Source: JALJPB01 sp963933115
GTDB lineage: Bacteria > Pseudomonadota > Gammaproteobacteria > Enterobacterales > Alteromonadaceae
Assembly (NCBI GenBank): GCA_963933115.1
Contig: CAWVSL010000021.1
Coordinates: forward strand, 1-42,494
Length of the DNA: 42,494 bases
Direction of reading: 5' to 3'
The number at the start of each line of letters is the position of its first letter. Within the stretch, counting starts at the first letter, position 1. The position numbers were made by a program, and so were the translations under genes. The notes beneath the pieces were generated by a model. It made no database searches and had not been told where the DNA came from. It worked only from the letters and a program-made list of their open reading frames with translations. This document shows, one piece after another, positions 25,589 through 35,025 of this stretch.

Positions 25589-28267
25589 ATGTCTGAACTC
25601 CCTATACTAGATATTGATTCATTAGAAACCCAAGAATGGATAGAGTCAATGGAATCTGTCTTGGAAAATGAAGGTCCTGAACGTGCCCATTTTCTACTTG
25701 AAAAACTCATTGATCAAGCGCGCCGCAGTGGTACACATTTACCTTTTGATGCCAACACAGCATATGTAAACACTATTCCTCCAGGGCAAGAGCCTAATAT
25801 GCCTGGCGATCAAACCTTAGAGTCACGTATTCGTGCGGCTATTCGCTGGAATGCTTTAGTTTTGGTGTTGAGAGCCTCTAAAAAAGATTTAGATTTGGGT
25901 GGCCATATTGGTAGCTTCGCTTCTTCTGCTATGCTTTATGATGTTGGTTTTAACCATTTCTTTAAAGCTGCGTCAGAAACTGACGGTGGCGATTTTATTT
26001 TCGCTCAAGGTCACATCTCTCCGGGTATATATTCTCGTGCCTTTATGGAAGGTCGTTTAACTGAAGATCAAATGAATAACTTCCGTCAAGAGTGTGATGG
26101 CAAAGGTTTATCTTCATATCCGCATCCACATTTAATGAAAGATTTCTGGCAGTTCCCTACTGTTTCTATGGGCTTAGGTCCATTACAAGCTATCTATACT
26201 GCACGTTTCTTAAAATACTTAACTGACCGTGGTATTAAAGACTGTTCAGGCCAACGGGTATACTGTTTCCTCGGTGATGGTGAAACAGATGAGCCAGAAT
26301 CATTAGGGGCTATTGGTTTAGCTACTCGTGAAGGTTTAGATAACTTAACGTTTATTATTAACTGTAACTTACAGCGTTTAGATGGACCTGTACGTGGTAA
26401 TGGCAAAATTATTCAAGAGCTTGAAGGTACTTTCCGTGGCGCAGGCTGGGAAGTAGTTAAAGTGATTTGGGGCTCTTACTGGGATGCTTTGATTGCCCGT
26501 GATACTTCGGGTAAATTACTTCAGTTAATGGAAGAAACCGTTGATGGTGAGTACCAAAACTGTAAAGCAAAAGGCGGTAAGTATACTCGCGAGAATTTCT
26601 TTAATAAATACCCTGAAACGGCGGCGTTAGTGGCCAATATGTCTGATGAAGATATTTATCGTTTAAACCGTGGTGGCCATGACCCAGTAAAAGTTTATTC
26701 AGCTTATAAAAAAGCAATGGAAACTAAGGGTCGCCCAACCGTTATTTTAGCTAAAACGGTAAAAGGTTTTGGTTTAGGCGCATCAGGCGAAGCGTTAAAC
26801 ATTGCACATAACGTTAAGAAAATGGACGTTGATGCGATAAAACATTACAGAGATCGTTTTAATATTCCGATTAATGATGACGAAATTGCTGACTTGCCTT
26901 TCTATAAATTCCCAGAAGATAGTCCAGAATTTAAATACATGAAAGCACGTCGTGAAGAGTTAGGTGGTTCATTACCTGCCCGTCGTGTTCAGGCTGAAGA
27001 AAGTTTAGAGATACCCCCGCTTAAAATATTTGATGCTATTTTAAAAGGGAGTGGTGAACGTGAAGTATCATCAACCATGACTTTTGTCCGAGTATTAAAT
27101 GCCTTATTAAAAGATAAGAAAATTGGTAAGCGTATTGTTCCTATTATTCCTGATGAAGCGCGTACCTTTGGTATGGAAGGTTTGTTCCGTCAAGTGGGTA
27201 TTTATGCTAATGAGGGACAAAAATATATTCCTCAAGATGCGGACCAAGTCGCTTATTATCGTGAAGATAAAAAAGGGCAAGTCTTACAAGAAGGCATTAA
27301 TGAATTAGGTGCTATGGCATCTTGGGTTGCTGCAGGTACGTCTTATTCAACATGTAATGCGACCACCATTCCGTTCTATATCTATTACTCAATGTTTGGT
27401 TTCCAACGTGTCGGTGACTTAGCATGGGCAGCAGGCGACAGCCAAGCGCGTGGTTTCTTACTAGGCGCAACAGCGGGTCGTACCACACTTAATGGTGAAG
27501 GTTTACAACATCAAGATGGTCATTCACATGTGCAAGCGGGTCTAATACCTAACTGTGTGACGTATGATCCAACCTATGGTTATGAAGTTGCGGTTATCGT
27601 TCGTGATGGCTTACGCCGCATGTATGAAGAGAATGAAAGTATTTTTTACTACATGACCTTAATGAATGAAAACTATCAGCATCCAGCGTTACCTGAAGGT
27701 AATGATGTTACCGATCAAATCATTAAAGGTATTTATAAGCTTGAAACCGTAACACCAAAGAAAAAAGCTAAAGCCAATGTTCAATTGATGGGTTCAGGTA
27801 CTATTTTACAAAAAGTACGTGAAGCAGCTCAAATTTTAAGTGCCGATTATGGTATTTCAAGTGATGTCTATTCAGTGACGTCATTTAATGAATTAGCGCG
27901 AGATGGCCAAGATGTTACTCGTTGGAATATGCTTCACCCAGAGAGTAAACAAAAACAAGCTTATATCACTGGCGTTATTACTAGAGAAAACGGTCCTGCG
28001 ATTGCGGCGACAGATTATATTAAATCATATTCAGATCAAGTTCGTGGCTTTATCGATACTGAATACCGCTGCTTAGGTACTGATGGATTTGGTCGTAGTG
28101 ATAGTCGTGCAAATTTACGTACGCATTTTGAAGTGAATGCAGCTTATGTTGTTGTTGCCGCATTATTTGAATTAGCTAATCGTGGTGATATAAAACGTTC
28201 GGTCGTAAGTGATGCAATTAAGCACTTTAATATCGATACTGAAAAACTTAACCCACTTTACGCATAA
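25589..28267 (+). CDS. aceE: Pyruvate dehydrogenase E1 component, homodimeric
   Basis: E1 decarboxylates pyruvate with thiamine diphosphate and transfers the acetyl group to the lipoyl domain of E2. The 892-residue protein is the homodimeric gammaproteobacterial type (E. coli 887). Visible landmarks are the N-terminal LETQEWIESMESVLENEGPERAHFLLEKL region that binds E2, the IGSFASSAMLYDVGFNHFF segment, the ThDP motif FLGDGETDEPESLGA to INCNLQRLDGPVRGNGK (about 228-270), and a C-terminal FGRSDSRANLRTHFEV. GGAGAAGAG precedes the start at a usual distance. It begins the aceE-aceF-lpdA cluster 119 bases after pdhR. Confidence 0.98.
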   Translation: MSELPILDIDSLETQEWIESMESVLENEGPERAHFLLEKLIDQARRSGTHLPFDANTAYVNTIPPGQEPNMPGDQTLESRIRAAIRWNALVLVLRASKKDLDLGGHIGSFASSAMLYDVGFNHFFKAASETDGGDFIFAQGHISPGIYSRAFMEGRLTEDQMNNFRQECDGKGLSSYPHPHLMKDFWQFPTVSMGLGPLQAIYTARFLKYLTDRGIKDCSGQRVYCFLGDGETDEPESLGAIGLATREGLDNLTFIINCNLQRLDGPVRGNGKIIQELEGTFRGAGWEVVKVIWGSYWDALIARDTSGKLLQLMEETVDGEYQNCKAKGGKYTRENFFNKYPETAALVANMSDEDIYRLNRGGHDPVKVYSAYKKAMETKGRPTVILAKTVKGFGLGASGEALNIAHNVKKMDVDAIKHYRDRFNIPINDDEIADLPFYKFPEDSPEFKYMKARREELGGSLPARRVQAEESLEIPPLKIFDAILKGSGEREVSSTMTFVRVLNALLKDKKIGKRIVPIIPDEARTFGMEGLFRQVGIYANEGQKYIPQDADQVAYYREDKKGQVLQEGINELGAMASWVAAGTSYSTCNATTIPFYIYYSMFGFQRVGDLAWAAGDSQARGFLLGATAGRTTLNGEGLQHQDGHSHVQAGLIPNCVTYDPTYGYEVAVIVRDGLRRMYEENESIFYYMTLMNENYQHPALPEGNDVTDQIIKGIYKLETVTPKKKAKANVQLMGSGTILQKVREAAQILSADYGISSDVYSVTSFNELARDGQDVTRWNMLHPESKQKQAYITGVITRENGPAIAATDYIKSYSDQVRGFIDTEYRCLGTDGFGRSDSRANLRTHFEVNAAYVVVAALFELANRGDIKRSVVSDAIKHFNIDTEKLNPLYA

Positions 28268-28284
28268 CAGGGCGGAAAATTAAT

Positions 28285-29958
28285 ATGTCTGATAGTCAAA
28301 AAATTCTGGTCCCAGATGTTGGTGGCGAAGAAGTTGAAATTATTGAAATATGTTTTGCAGTGGGCGACTCTTTAGACGCTGACGACGGTATTATCACTGT
28401 TGAAACAGATAAAGCTTCTATGGATATTCCAGCACCATTTGCTGGAAAATTAACTGCGTTATTAGTTAATGTTGGCGATAAAATTAAAGAGGGTGATGTT
28501 ATTGCAGAAATGTCATCGTCGGCTGGTGAAGTAACATCAGCGCCAGTGGAAGTCGCAGAACAAGTAAAAGCAGAACCTACTCCCGTTGCCGAAGAAGTGC
28601 CCGTTGCTGAAACACCAGCGACTACGGTAGTCAATGACATCATTGAGGTTACTGTTCCTGACATCGGTGAAGATGGCGAAGTTGATGTTATCGAAATTTT
28701 GGTGAGTGTTGGCGATGTTATTGAAGCGGAAGATGGTTTAATTACCCTAGAAACTGATAAAGCTACGATGGATGTGCCTTCACCTAATGCGGGCATAGTC
28801 AAAGAAGTTTATATCGCCGTAGGTGATAAAGTTAAGCAAGGTTCAGTGGTTATTAAGCTTGAAACTAGCGATGGCGCACCCGTGGCGGTTGAAGCACCTG
28901 TTGCTGCTCCGGTTGCTGAGCCTACGCCTTCTCCAGTTGTAGAACCTGTGAGTAAAGCGGTAGCACCAAAAGCACCCAAAAGCGCACCCGTACCACATCA
29001 CCCGCAAGCGGGTAATATTCCTTCAAAAGGCAGTATTTACACTTCACCATCGATTAGACGTTTAGCGCGTGAATTTGGTGTTGACCTAACAGTTGTAAAA
29101 GGCAGTGGTAATAAAAACCGTATTTTAAAAGAAGATGTTCAGTCCTATGTTAAATATGAATTGTCCCGTCCTAAAGCAAATGCCGGTAGTTCGGTTGCTG
29201 CAGGTGAGGGTGGTCTTCAAGTGGTTAGTGCTAAACCCATTGACTTTGCTAAGTTTGGCGAAGTAGAAACTAAGCCACTTACTCGTATTCAGAAGATTTC
29301 AGGTCCATTTTTACATCGTAACTGGGTGACTATTCCTCATGTCACTCAATTTGATGAAGCTGATATCACCAATGTTGAAGCCTTCCGCAAAGAGCAAAAC
29401 GTTATTTGTGAAAAGCAAAAGTTAGGCTTTAAAATTACGCCTTTAGTCTTCATACTAAAAGCTGCAGCTAATGCTTTACGTGCCTTCCCAGTGTTTAACT
29501 CTAGCTTGAGTGAAGATGGTGAAAGCTTGATTATGAAGCAGTATATTCATATTGGTGTTGCTGTTGATACGCCTAATGGTTTAGTTGTTCCCGTAGTACG
29601 TGACGTTGATCAAAAAGGTATTCATCAATTATCGCGTGAATTACTCGAAATTAGCTTGAAAGCACGTGATGGCAAGTTAAAAGCTTCAGATATGCAAGGC
29701 GGTTGTTTTACTATCTCTAGTTTAGGTGGTATTGGTGGTACGGCTTTCACGCCGATTGTTAATGCTCCTGAGGTTGCTATTTTAGGTGTGTCAAAATCAG
29801 AAATGAAACCTAAATGGAATGGTAAGGACTTTGAACCAAAATTAATGCTCCCATTATCAATGTCATACGATCATCGTGTTATTGATGGCGCCATTGCGGC
29901 TAGATTTACGGTACATTTAGCTGGCGTTATGTCAGATATTCGTAAATTAGTTCTGTAA
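28285..29958 (+). CDS. aceF: Pyruvate dehydrogenase E2, dihydrolipoyl acetyltransferase (two lipoyl domains)
   Basis: E2 forms the core of the complex and transfers acetyl groups to CoA. The 557 residues contain two lipoyl domains (about 3-75 and 113-190) with the lipoylation lysines in ETDKASMDIP and ETDKATMDVP, Ala/Pro/Val/Glu-rich linkers, a peripheral subunit-binding domain (about 250-290, SPSIRRLAREFGVDLTVVKG) and the catalytic domain (about 330-557) with YDHRVIDGAIAARF, holding the active-site His and Asp. E. coli has three lipoyl domains; two is common in other gammaproteobacteria. It is 17 bases after aceE, so is cotranscribed. Three hairpins follow before lpdA. Confidence 0.98.
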   Translation: MSDSQKILVPDVGGEEVEIIEICFAVGDSLDADDGIITVETDKASMDIPAPFAGKLTALLVNVGDKIKEGDVIAEMSSSAGEVTSAPVEVAEQVKAEPTPVAEEVPVAETPATTVVNDIIEVTVPDIGEDGEVDVIEILVSVGDVIEAEDGLITLETDKATMDVPSPNAGIVKEVYIAVGDKVKQGSVVIKLETSDGAPVAVEAPVAAPVAEPTPSPVVEPVSKAVAPKAPKSAPVPHHPQAGNIPSKGSIYTSPSIRRLAREFGVDLTVVKGSGNKNRILKEDVQSYVKYELSRPKANAGSSVAAGEGGLQVVSAKPIDFAKFGEVETKPLTRIQKISGPFLHRNWVTIPHVTQFDEADITNVEAFRKEQNVICEKQKLGFKITPLVFILKAAANALRAFPVFNSSLSEDGESLIMKQYIHIGVAVDTPNGLVVPVVRDVDQKGIHQLSRELLEISLKARDGKLKASDMQGGCFTISSLGGIGGTAFTPIVNAPEVAILGVSKSEMKPKWNGKDFEPKLMLPLSMSYDHRVIDGAIAARFTVHLAGVMSDIRKLVL

Positions 29959-29978
29959 GGTTATTCAAAATAAATAAA

Positions 29979-29996
29979 AGTCGACTTTAGTCGGCT
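29979..29996 (+). terminator. Hairpin 1 in the aceF-lpdA gap
   Basis: A 7-bp stem with one G-U pair (29979-29985 with 29990-29996, loop ttta) lies 20 bases after the aceF stop, with no long T run. It may be a partial terminator or a 3'-end stabiliser. Confidence 0.45.
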
Positions 29997-30011
29997 ATTA
30001 TTAATTAACGT

Positions 30012-30045
30012 TGGCGATTTTGTAATACACAGCGTAAAATCGCCA
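30012..30045 (+). repeat. Hairpin 2 in the aceF-lpdA gap
   Basis: A perfect 10-bp stem (30012-30021 with 30036-30045) encloses a 14-base loop containing gtaatacacagcgt. It is GC-richer than its surroundings. Confidence 0.55.
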
Positions 30046-30070
30046 GCAAAATAAACAGTAAGTATATTAG

Positions 30071-30097
30071 TAATGGTTTTAATAATAAAAACCATTA
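30071..30097 (+). repeat. Hairpin 3 in the aceF-lpdA gap
   Basis: A perfect 10-bp stem (30071-30080 with 30088-30097) with a 7-base loop ends about 32 bases before the lpdA start. It contains TGGT/ACCA half-sites but with spacing unlike a PdhR box. Confidence 0.5.
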
Positions 30098-30129
30098 TAT
30101 TTTAAACAAAAATCAATTTTGAGGTCAGC

Positions 30130-31563
30130 ATGAGTAACGAGATTAAAACTCAAGTAGTAATTTTAGGCGCAGGACCTGGTGGCTATTCAGCCGCGTTTCG
30201 TGCAGCAGATTTAGGTTTAGACGTAGTATTAGTAGAAAGTCGTAAAACCTTAGGTGGTGTTTGTTTAAATGTAGGTTGTATTCCTTCAAAAGCATTACTT
30301 CATGTTGCTAAAGTTATTGATGATGCGGCAGCGATGGCCTCTCACGGTGTTACTTTTGGTAAGCCTCAAATTGATTTAGATAAAATTCGTGGTTGGAAAG
30401 ACAGTGTTGTTGCTCAACTTACCGGTGGTTTAAACGGTATGTCTAAAGCGCGTAAAGTGACCACAGTCTATGGTTACGGTAAATTCACTTCAGATAAAAC
30501 AGTTGAAGTTGAAGGTAACGATGGCGTAAAAACAACGATTACTTTTGATAATGCTGTTATTGCAGCGGGTTCTTCAGTGATTGATTTACCTTTTATTCCT
30601 AAAAATGATCCGCGTATTATTGACTCAACGGGTGCCTTAGAGCTTAAAGACATTCCAGAAGAGATGTTAGTACTCGGTGGCGGTATTATCGGCCTAGAAA
30701 TGGGTACAGTTTATGCTGCTTTAGGTTCAAAAGTGAGCGTTGTTGAATTTGCTGACCAATTAGTTCCAGCTGCTGATAAAGATATTGTTAAGCTTTATAC
30801 TAATTACAATAAGAAAAAATTCAATATCATGCTGTCTACTAAAGTGGTTGCTGTTGAAGCTAAAGACGATGGTTTGTATGTAACGTTTGAGGGTAAAAAA
30901 GCACCAGCAGAACCGATTCGTTATGACAAAATATTAGTTGCTGTAGGTCGTAGACCTAACGGTCACTTAGTTGAAGCCGATAAAGCGGGCGTTAATGTTG
31001 ATGAACGTGGTTTTATCAATGTATCTAATGAACTTCGTACTAATGTTAATCATATATTCGCGATTGGTGATGTTATTGGTCAACCAATGCTTGCTCATAA
31101 AGCGGTTCATGAAGCACATGTTGCGGCTGAAATTATTTCAGGTAAAAAGCATACTTTTGAACCTCGTTGTATTCCTTCTGTTGCTTATACTGATCCAGAA
31201 ATGGCTTGGGCAGGAGTCACTGAGACTGAAGCTAAAGAGCAAGGTTTAAATATTGAAGTGGCTAACTTCCCATGGGCAGCATCTGGTCGTGCTATTGCTT
31301 CAGCACGTACTGAAGGTAAAACTAAACTTATTTTTGAAAAAGAAACGGGTCGAATTTTAGGTGGTGCTATTGTCGGTATTAATGCGGGTGAAATGCTTGG
31401 TGAAATCTGTTTAGCAATTGAAATGGGTGCTGATGCTGAAGATATTGCTTTAACTATTCATGCTCATCCAACGTTAAACGAGTCAATCGGCTTAGCGGCT
31501 GAAATATTTGAAGGTTCAATTACTGATTTACCCAATGCTAAAGCGGTAAAGAAAAAGAAATAA
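30130..31563 (+). CDS. lpdA: Dihydrolipoyl dehydrogenase (E3)
   Basis: E3 reoxidises the dihydrolipoyl groups of pyruvate and 2-oxoglutarate dehydrogenases, passing electrons to NAD+. The 477-residue flavoprotein has the FAD-binding GAGPGGYSAAFRA (about 13-25), the redox disulfide GGVCLNVGCIPSKALLH (cysteines about 45 and 50), the NAD-binding GGGIIGLEMGTVYAALGSKV (about 180-200), a second FAD segment TNVNHIFAIGDVIGQPMLAH, and the C-terminal HAHPTLNESIG with the catalytic His-Glu pair. GAGGTCAGC precedes the start. The 171-base gap with hairpins before it suggests it can also be transcribed separately, as in E. coli, because E3 serves other complexes. Confidence 0.98.
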   Translation: MSNEIKTQVVILGAGPGGYSAAFRAADLGLDVVLVESRKTLGGVCLNVGCIPSKALLHVAKVIDDAAAMASHGVTFGKPQIDLDKIRGWKDSVVAQLTGGLNGMSKARKVTTVYGYGKFTSDKTVEVEGNDGVKTTITFDNAVIAAGSSVIDLPFIPKNDPRIIDSTGALELKDIPEEMLVLGGGIIGLEMGTVYAALGSKVSVVEFADQLVPAADKDIVKLYTNYNKKKFNIMLSTKVVAVEAKDDGLYVTFEGKKAPAEPIRYDKILVAVGRRPNGHLVEADKAGVNVDERGFINVSNELRTNVNHIFAIGDVIGQPMLAHKAVHEAHVAAEIISGKKHTFEPRCIPSVAYTDPEMAWAGVTETEAKEQGLNIEVANFPWAASGRAIASARTEGKTKLIFEKETGRILGGAIVGINAGEMLGEICLAIEMGADAEDIALTIHAHPTLNESIGLAAEIFEGSITDLPNAKAVKKKK

Positions 31564-31585
31564 TCATTCTTTTTTAATAAACTCT

Positions 31586-31612
31586 AAAACCAGCATTTAT
31601 GCTGGTTTTTTT
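31586..31612 (+). terminator. Rho-independent terminator of lpdA
   Basis: A perfect 10-bp stem (31586-31595 with 31600-31609, loop ttta) runs into a T8 tract, 22 bases after the lpdA stop. It marks the end of the pyruvate dehydrogenase unit. Confidence 0.9.
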
Positions 31613-31652
31613 GTTTTATAATGTACATAACTATTTGAAAAAAGGATTTACT

Positions 31653-31991
31653 ATGCGCTTACTCGCTGTGATTATTGTCAGTGTTGCTTTATCGGCTTGT
31701 AGCAATATTGAAACTGCAAAAGGTCACTCGCAATGGGACTTTGATCATAATATTCAATTTCAGCAAACAAAAACATCTGAAAATAAATATTATTTACAGG
31801 TGATACCTAAATCAGATACACATTTTAGTAAATTAGCGACTTTTATGATGAGGCGATCTTATGAAATTTGTGGCACTTATGGTTTTACTATCGAAGTGCT
31901 CAAGGGGATTGAAAAATTTACCGACAGGCAGTCTTTCCCAAATCTAATTATGCCATCACTATCGGCTAACATTGAATGCCCTAGCCAGTAA
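31653..31991 (+). CDS. Small putative lipoprotein, unknown function
   Basis: I start at ATG 31653, preceded by AAAGGA at six to seven bases; the frame extends upstream but into the lpdA terminator. The 112-residue product begins MRLLAVIIVSVALSACSN, a lipoprotein signal with lipobox LSAC and acylated Cys16. The mature part, about 97 residues, has two further cysteines (YEICGTYG and the C-terminal NIECPSQ), a probable disulfide, and looks alpha/beta. I do not recognise the family. It lies between the lpdA terminator and convergent acnB, so it must have its own promoter. Confidence 0.72.
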   Translation: MRLLAVIIVSVALSACSNIETAKGHSQWDFDHNIQFQQTKTSENKYYLQVIPKSDTHFSKLATFMMRRSYEICGTYGFTIEVLKGIEKFTDRQSFPNLIMPSLSANIECPSQ

Positions 31992-32101
31992 TAAATATTA
32001 TCTTTAATGAATAACGTATCCTAGTTGATCCCCTAGTTCTCTCATTTGGATTGTTAAGAATAAGTTAAAGGGGTTAGATCTCTTCCAATATTCAAATAAA
32101 A

Positions 32102-32161
32102 AGGGTTAATTATTTTGGCTAATAATAAGTTTTACCTCACACAACCAAAATAAATAACCCT
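32102..32161. repeat. Long inverted repeat between the lipoprotein gene and acnB
   Basis: Arms 32102-32118 and 32145-32161 pair at 16 of 17 positions around a 26-base loop, in the 226-base gap between convergent genes. It may be a bidirectional terminator (each strand has A/T-rich flanks) or the remnant of a small mobile element. Confidence 0.5.
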
Positions 32162-32217
32162 AATTTTTACTCTAATGACCGATTTAAATAGAGTCCCTCG
32201 CTCATAAGCTTGCGGAA

Positions 32218-35025
32218 CTACATCATTTTAATGGGTACAGCTTTACCCGAATATTTAGTGCTCATCTCTTCAGTCGGAGGAATGAAGTCAGTAAGGGTAA
32301 TACCTTCTACTGCACTTTTGTATTCTTCGATGGTAGGAAAGCGACCGAGTACGGATGAAAGAACAACTAAAGGCGTAGAGCCAAGAAGTGATTCACCTTT
32401 CTTCTCTGCAGCATCTGCCACGACCCGACCTTGGAACAAACGCGTTGACGTAGCAATAACGGTGTCACCTGGTTCAGCTTTCTCTTGGTTACCCATACAT
32501 AAGTTACAGCCTGGACGTTCAAGGTACATAATGTTTTCGTACTTAGTACGCGCAGCACCTTTTGGGTTGGCATCGTCAAATTCGAAACCTGAGTATTTTT
32601 GTAAAATTTCCCAGTCACCCTCAGCTTTAAGCTCATCAACAATATTGTATGTGGGTGGTGCAATAACTAATGGTGCTTTAAAGGTTACGCCACCCTTTTG
32701 CTTTTCAATATTACGTAACATTTGCGCGATAATTTGCATGTCACCTTTATGAACCATACAAGAACCAACAAAAGCTAAATCAACAGATTTATCTTTGTAA
32801 AATGATACTGGACGAATAACATCATGGGTATAACGTTTAGAAACATCTTCATTGTTTACGTCTGGATCAGCAATCATGGGTTCGTCGATAGCGTCTAGAT
32901 CTACGACCACTTCTTCATAGTACTTAGCATTTTCATCTGGTGATAATGCAGGTGTAGTACCTGACTTGATTCCTTCGATACGCTTATCAGCTAATGCGAT
33001 TAAGCCGGTAAGGGTTTGCGTTTCATTTTCCATACCCTTGTTAATCATAATTTGGATACGGCTCTTAGCAATTTCCAGTGATTCAATTAACGTATTATCT
33101 TCTGAAATACAGATAGACGCTTTTGCTTTCATCTCTGCTGACCAATCAGTAAAGGTGAATGCCTGATCCGCTAATAAAGTACCGATGTGTACTTCAATGA
33201 TGCGACCTTGGAATACATTCTCGCCACCAAATTGCTTAAGCATTTGCGCTTGAGTAGCGTGAACAACATCACGAAAGTCCATGTGACTTTTCATATGGCC
33301 TTTGAACGTTACTTTGACAGACTCTGGAATTGGCATTGCCGCTTCACCTGTCGCCAGTGCTAATGCAACAGTACCTGAGTCGGCACCGAACGCTACACCC
33401 TTTGACATACGAGTATGCGAGTCACCACCAATGATGATAGCGCGGTCGTCCACGGTAATATCATTCAATACTTTGTGAATAACATCGGTCATTGGCAGGT
33501 ATTCGCCTTTAGGATCACGGGCGGTGATAAGACCAAACTTATTCATGAAGCTCATCAATTTAGGAATGTTAGCTTTTGCTTTACTGTCCCATACTGACGC
33601 TGTGTGACAACCCGACTGATAAGCACCATCAACTATCGGCGAAATAGTAGAAGCAGCCATCGCTTCTAACTCTTGGCACGTCATGGGACCTGTAGTATCT
33701 TGAGAACCCACAATATTCACTTGAACGCGAACATCCGAACCCGCATGCAATGGTGTTTCAGAAGTGACACCAACCGCGTTGTTATTAAAGATTTTTTCAA
33801 CAGCGGTTAACCCTTGACCTTCATGAGATATTTCTTGTGAAAGTGCAAAGACTTGTGTCGCTTCTACACCTAAAGTTTCAGCGGCGAAAGTTTGTAGTTT
33901 TTTACCAAAGACAACAGCGTAAGAACCACCAGCTTTCATGAATTCGACTTTCTGTGGTGTAAAGGCTGACGATATGTCAGCGAGTTCATTGTCGCCGTTG
34001 TATAATTTCTTCGCTTTCGTATCGATAGTTAACACAGTTCCGGTTGCCACTGAGTAGGCTTGTTCGAGAACGGCATCACCATTTTTGTCTACAACGGTGT
34101 TGCCGTTTGCATCAGTTTTCTTCACCCAGTTTTTAAGATCAAGACCAATACCGCCAGTTACATCGACTGTCGTTAAAAATATTGGAGAAATACCATTTGT
34201 ACCGGCAACTACGGGGGCAATGTTAATAAAAGGTACGTATGGACTGCCTTTTTTACCCGCCCAAAGTGCAACGTTGTTGACACCTGACATACGAGAAGAA
34301 CCAACACCCATCGTGCCTTTTTCGGCGATAAGCATTACTTTAGCGCTAGGGTGCTTTGCTTGTAATGCTTGTATTTCTTCTTGAGCTTCTGGAGAAATTA
34401 AGCATTTGCCATGCAATTCACGATCTGCACGAGAGTGAGCTTGATGACCTGGCGATAATAAATCAGTTGATATATCACCTTCACCGGCAATATAAGTAAC
34501 CACGTCAATTTTTTCTGCAATATCGGGTAACTTAGTAAAAAACTCGGCTTGTGCGTAACTTTCTAAAATATCTTTAGCAATCGCATTACCGGCTTTAAAT
34601 GCTGTTTCAAGTCGGTTGGTATCTGTTTCATACAAATACACTTGAGTTTTTAATACTTCTGCCGCTGGTTTTGCTACCGCTGCGTTATCAGATAAGGCTA
34701 AATCAAGAAGAACATGAACTGAAGGTCCACCCTTCATATGAGATAACAATTCAAAAGCAAACGTTGGTGAAATCTCTTCTACGACTGATTCAGCTAAAAT
34801 AATTTCTTTTAAAAAGGCAGTCTTTACTCCTGCAGCACTTGTCGTTCCTGGCAAAGTGTTATAAATGAAAAAATTAAGTGAGTCTGCTCTGTGCTCATTT
34901 CCTGAATCTTTAATTTGAGTAATAATCTCAGATAATAACTCAGCGCCATCAATTGGCAGAGGCGCTAATTCTAGATCATTCTTACGACTTTCAATTTCTG
35001 CTATATATTTTAAATACAAGCTCAT
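32218..35025 (-). CDS. acnB: Aconitate hydratase B, long (Bacteroidetes-type) form
   Basis: AcnB isomerises citrate and isocitrate in the TCA cycle and may also hydrate 2-methyl-cis-aconitate. The [4Fe-4S] ligands are visible as one Cys in FVGSCMVHKGD and two in RPGCNLCMGNQ; the substrate-binding GGDSHTRMSKGVAFGADSGT and the N-terminal HEAT-like helical region are present. At 935 residues it is about 70 longer than usual proteobacterial AcnB (about 865). The N-terminus (IDGAELLSEIITQIKDSGNEHRADSLNFFIYNTLPGT) and the extra segment with DANGNTVVDKNGDAVLEQ closely match what I remember of the Bacteroidetes enzymes. The gene lies at the classical place after lpd but on the opposite strand, which hints at replacement by transfer. 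AGAGAGAA precedes the ATG. Confidence 0.95.
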   Translation of the reverse strand: MSLYLKYIAEIESRKNDLELAPLPIDGAELLSEIITQIKDSGNEHRADSLNFFIYNTLPGTTSAAGVKTAFLKEIILAESVVEEISPTFAFELLSHMKGGPSVHVLLDLALSDNAAVAKPAAEVLKTQVYLYETDTNRLETAFKAGNAIAKDILESYAQAEFFTKLPDIAEKIDVVTYIAGEGDISTDLLSPGHQAHSRADRELHGKCLISPEAQEEIQALQAKHPSAKVMLIAEKGTMGVGSSRMSGVNNVALWAGKKGSPYVPFINIAPVVAGTNGISPIFLTTVDVTGGIGLDLKNWVKKTDANGNTVVDKNGDAVLEQAYSVATGTVLTIDTKAKKLYNGDNELADISSAFTPQKVEFMKAGGSYAVVFGKKLQTFAAETLGVEATQVFALSQEISHEGQGLTAVEKIFNNNAVGVTSETPLHAGSDVRVQVNIVGSQDTTGPMTCQELEAMAASTISPIVDGAYQSGCHTASVWDSKAKANIPKLMSFMNKFGLITARDPKGEYLPMTDVIHKVLNDITVDDRAIIIGGDSHTRMSKGVAFGADSGTVALALATGEAAMPIPESVKVTFKGHMKSHMDFRDVVHATQAQMLKQFGGENVFQGRIIEVHIGTLLADQAFTFTDWSAEMKAKASICISEDNTLIESLEIAKSRIQIMINKGMENETQTLTGLIALADKRIEGIKSGTTPALSPDENAKYYEEVVVDLDAIDEPMIADPDVNNEDVSKRYTHDVIRPVSFYKDKSVDLAFVGSCMVHKGDMQIIAQMLRNIEKQKGGVTFKAPLVIAPPTYNIVDELKAEGDWEILQKYSGFEFDDANPKGAARTKYENIMYLERPGCNLCMGNQEKAEPGDTVIATSTRLFQGRVVADAAEKKGESLLGSTPLVVLSSVLGRFPTIEEYKSAVEGITLTDFIPPTEEMSTKYSGKAVPIKMM

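Noticed and set aside
28296..28802. 168-codon open frame antisense to aceF
   Set aside because: Its low-complexity Ser/Thr-rich product mirrors the lipoyl-domain linkers on the other strand.
32210..32752. 180-codon open frame antisense to acnB
   Set aside because: It is a shadow of the highly conserved acnB coding frame, with no independent start signal or recognisable product.
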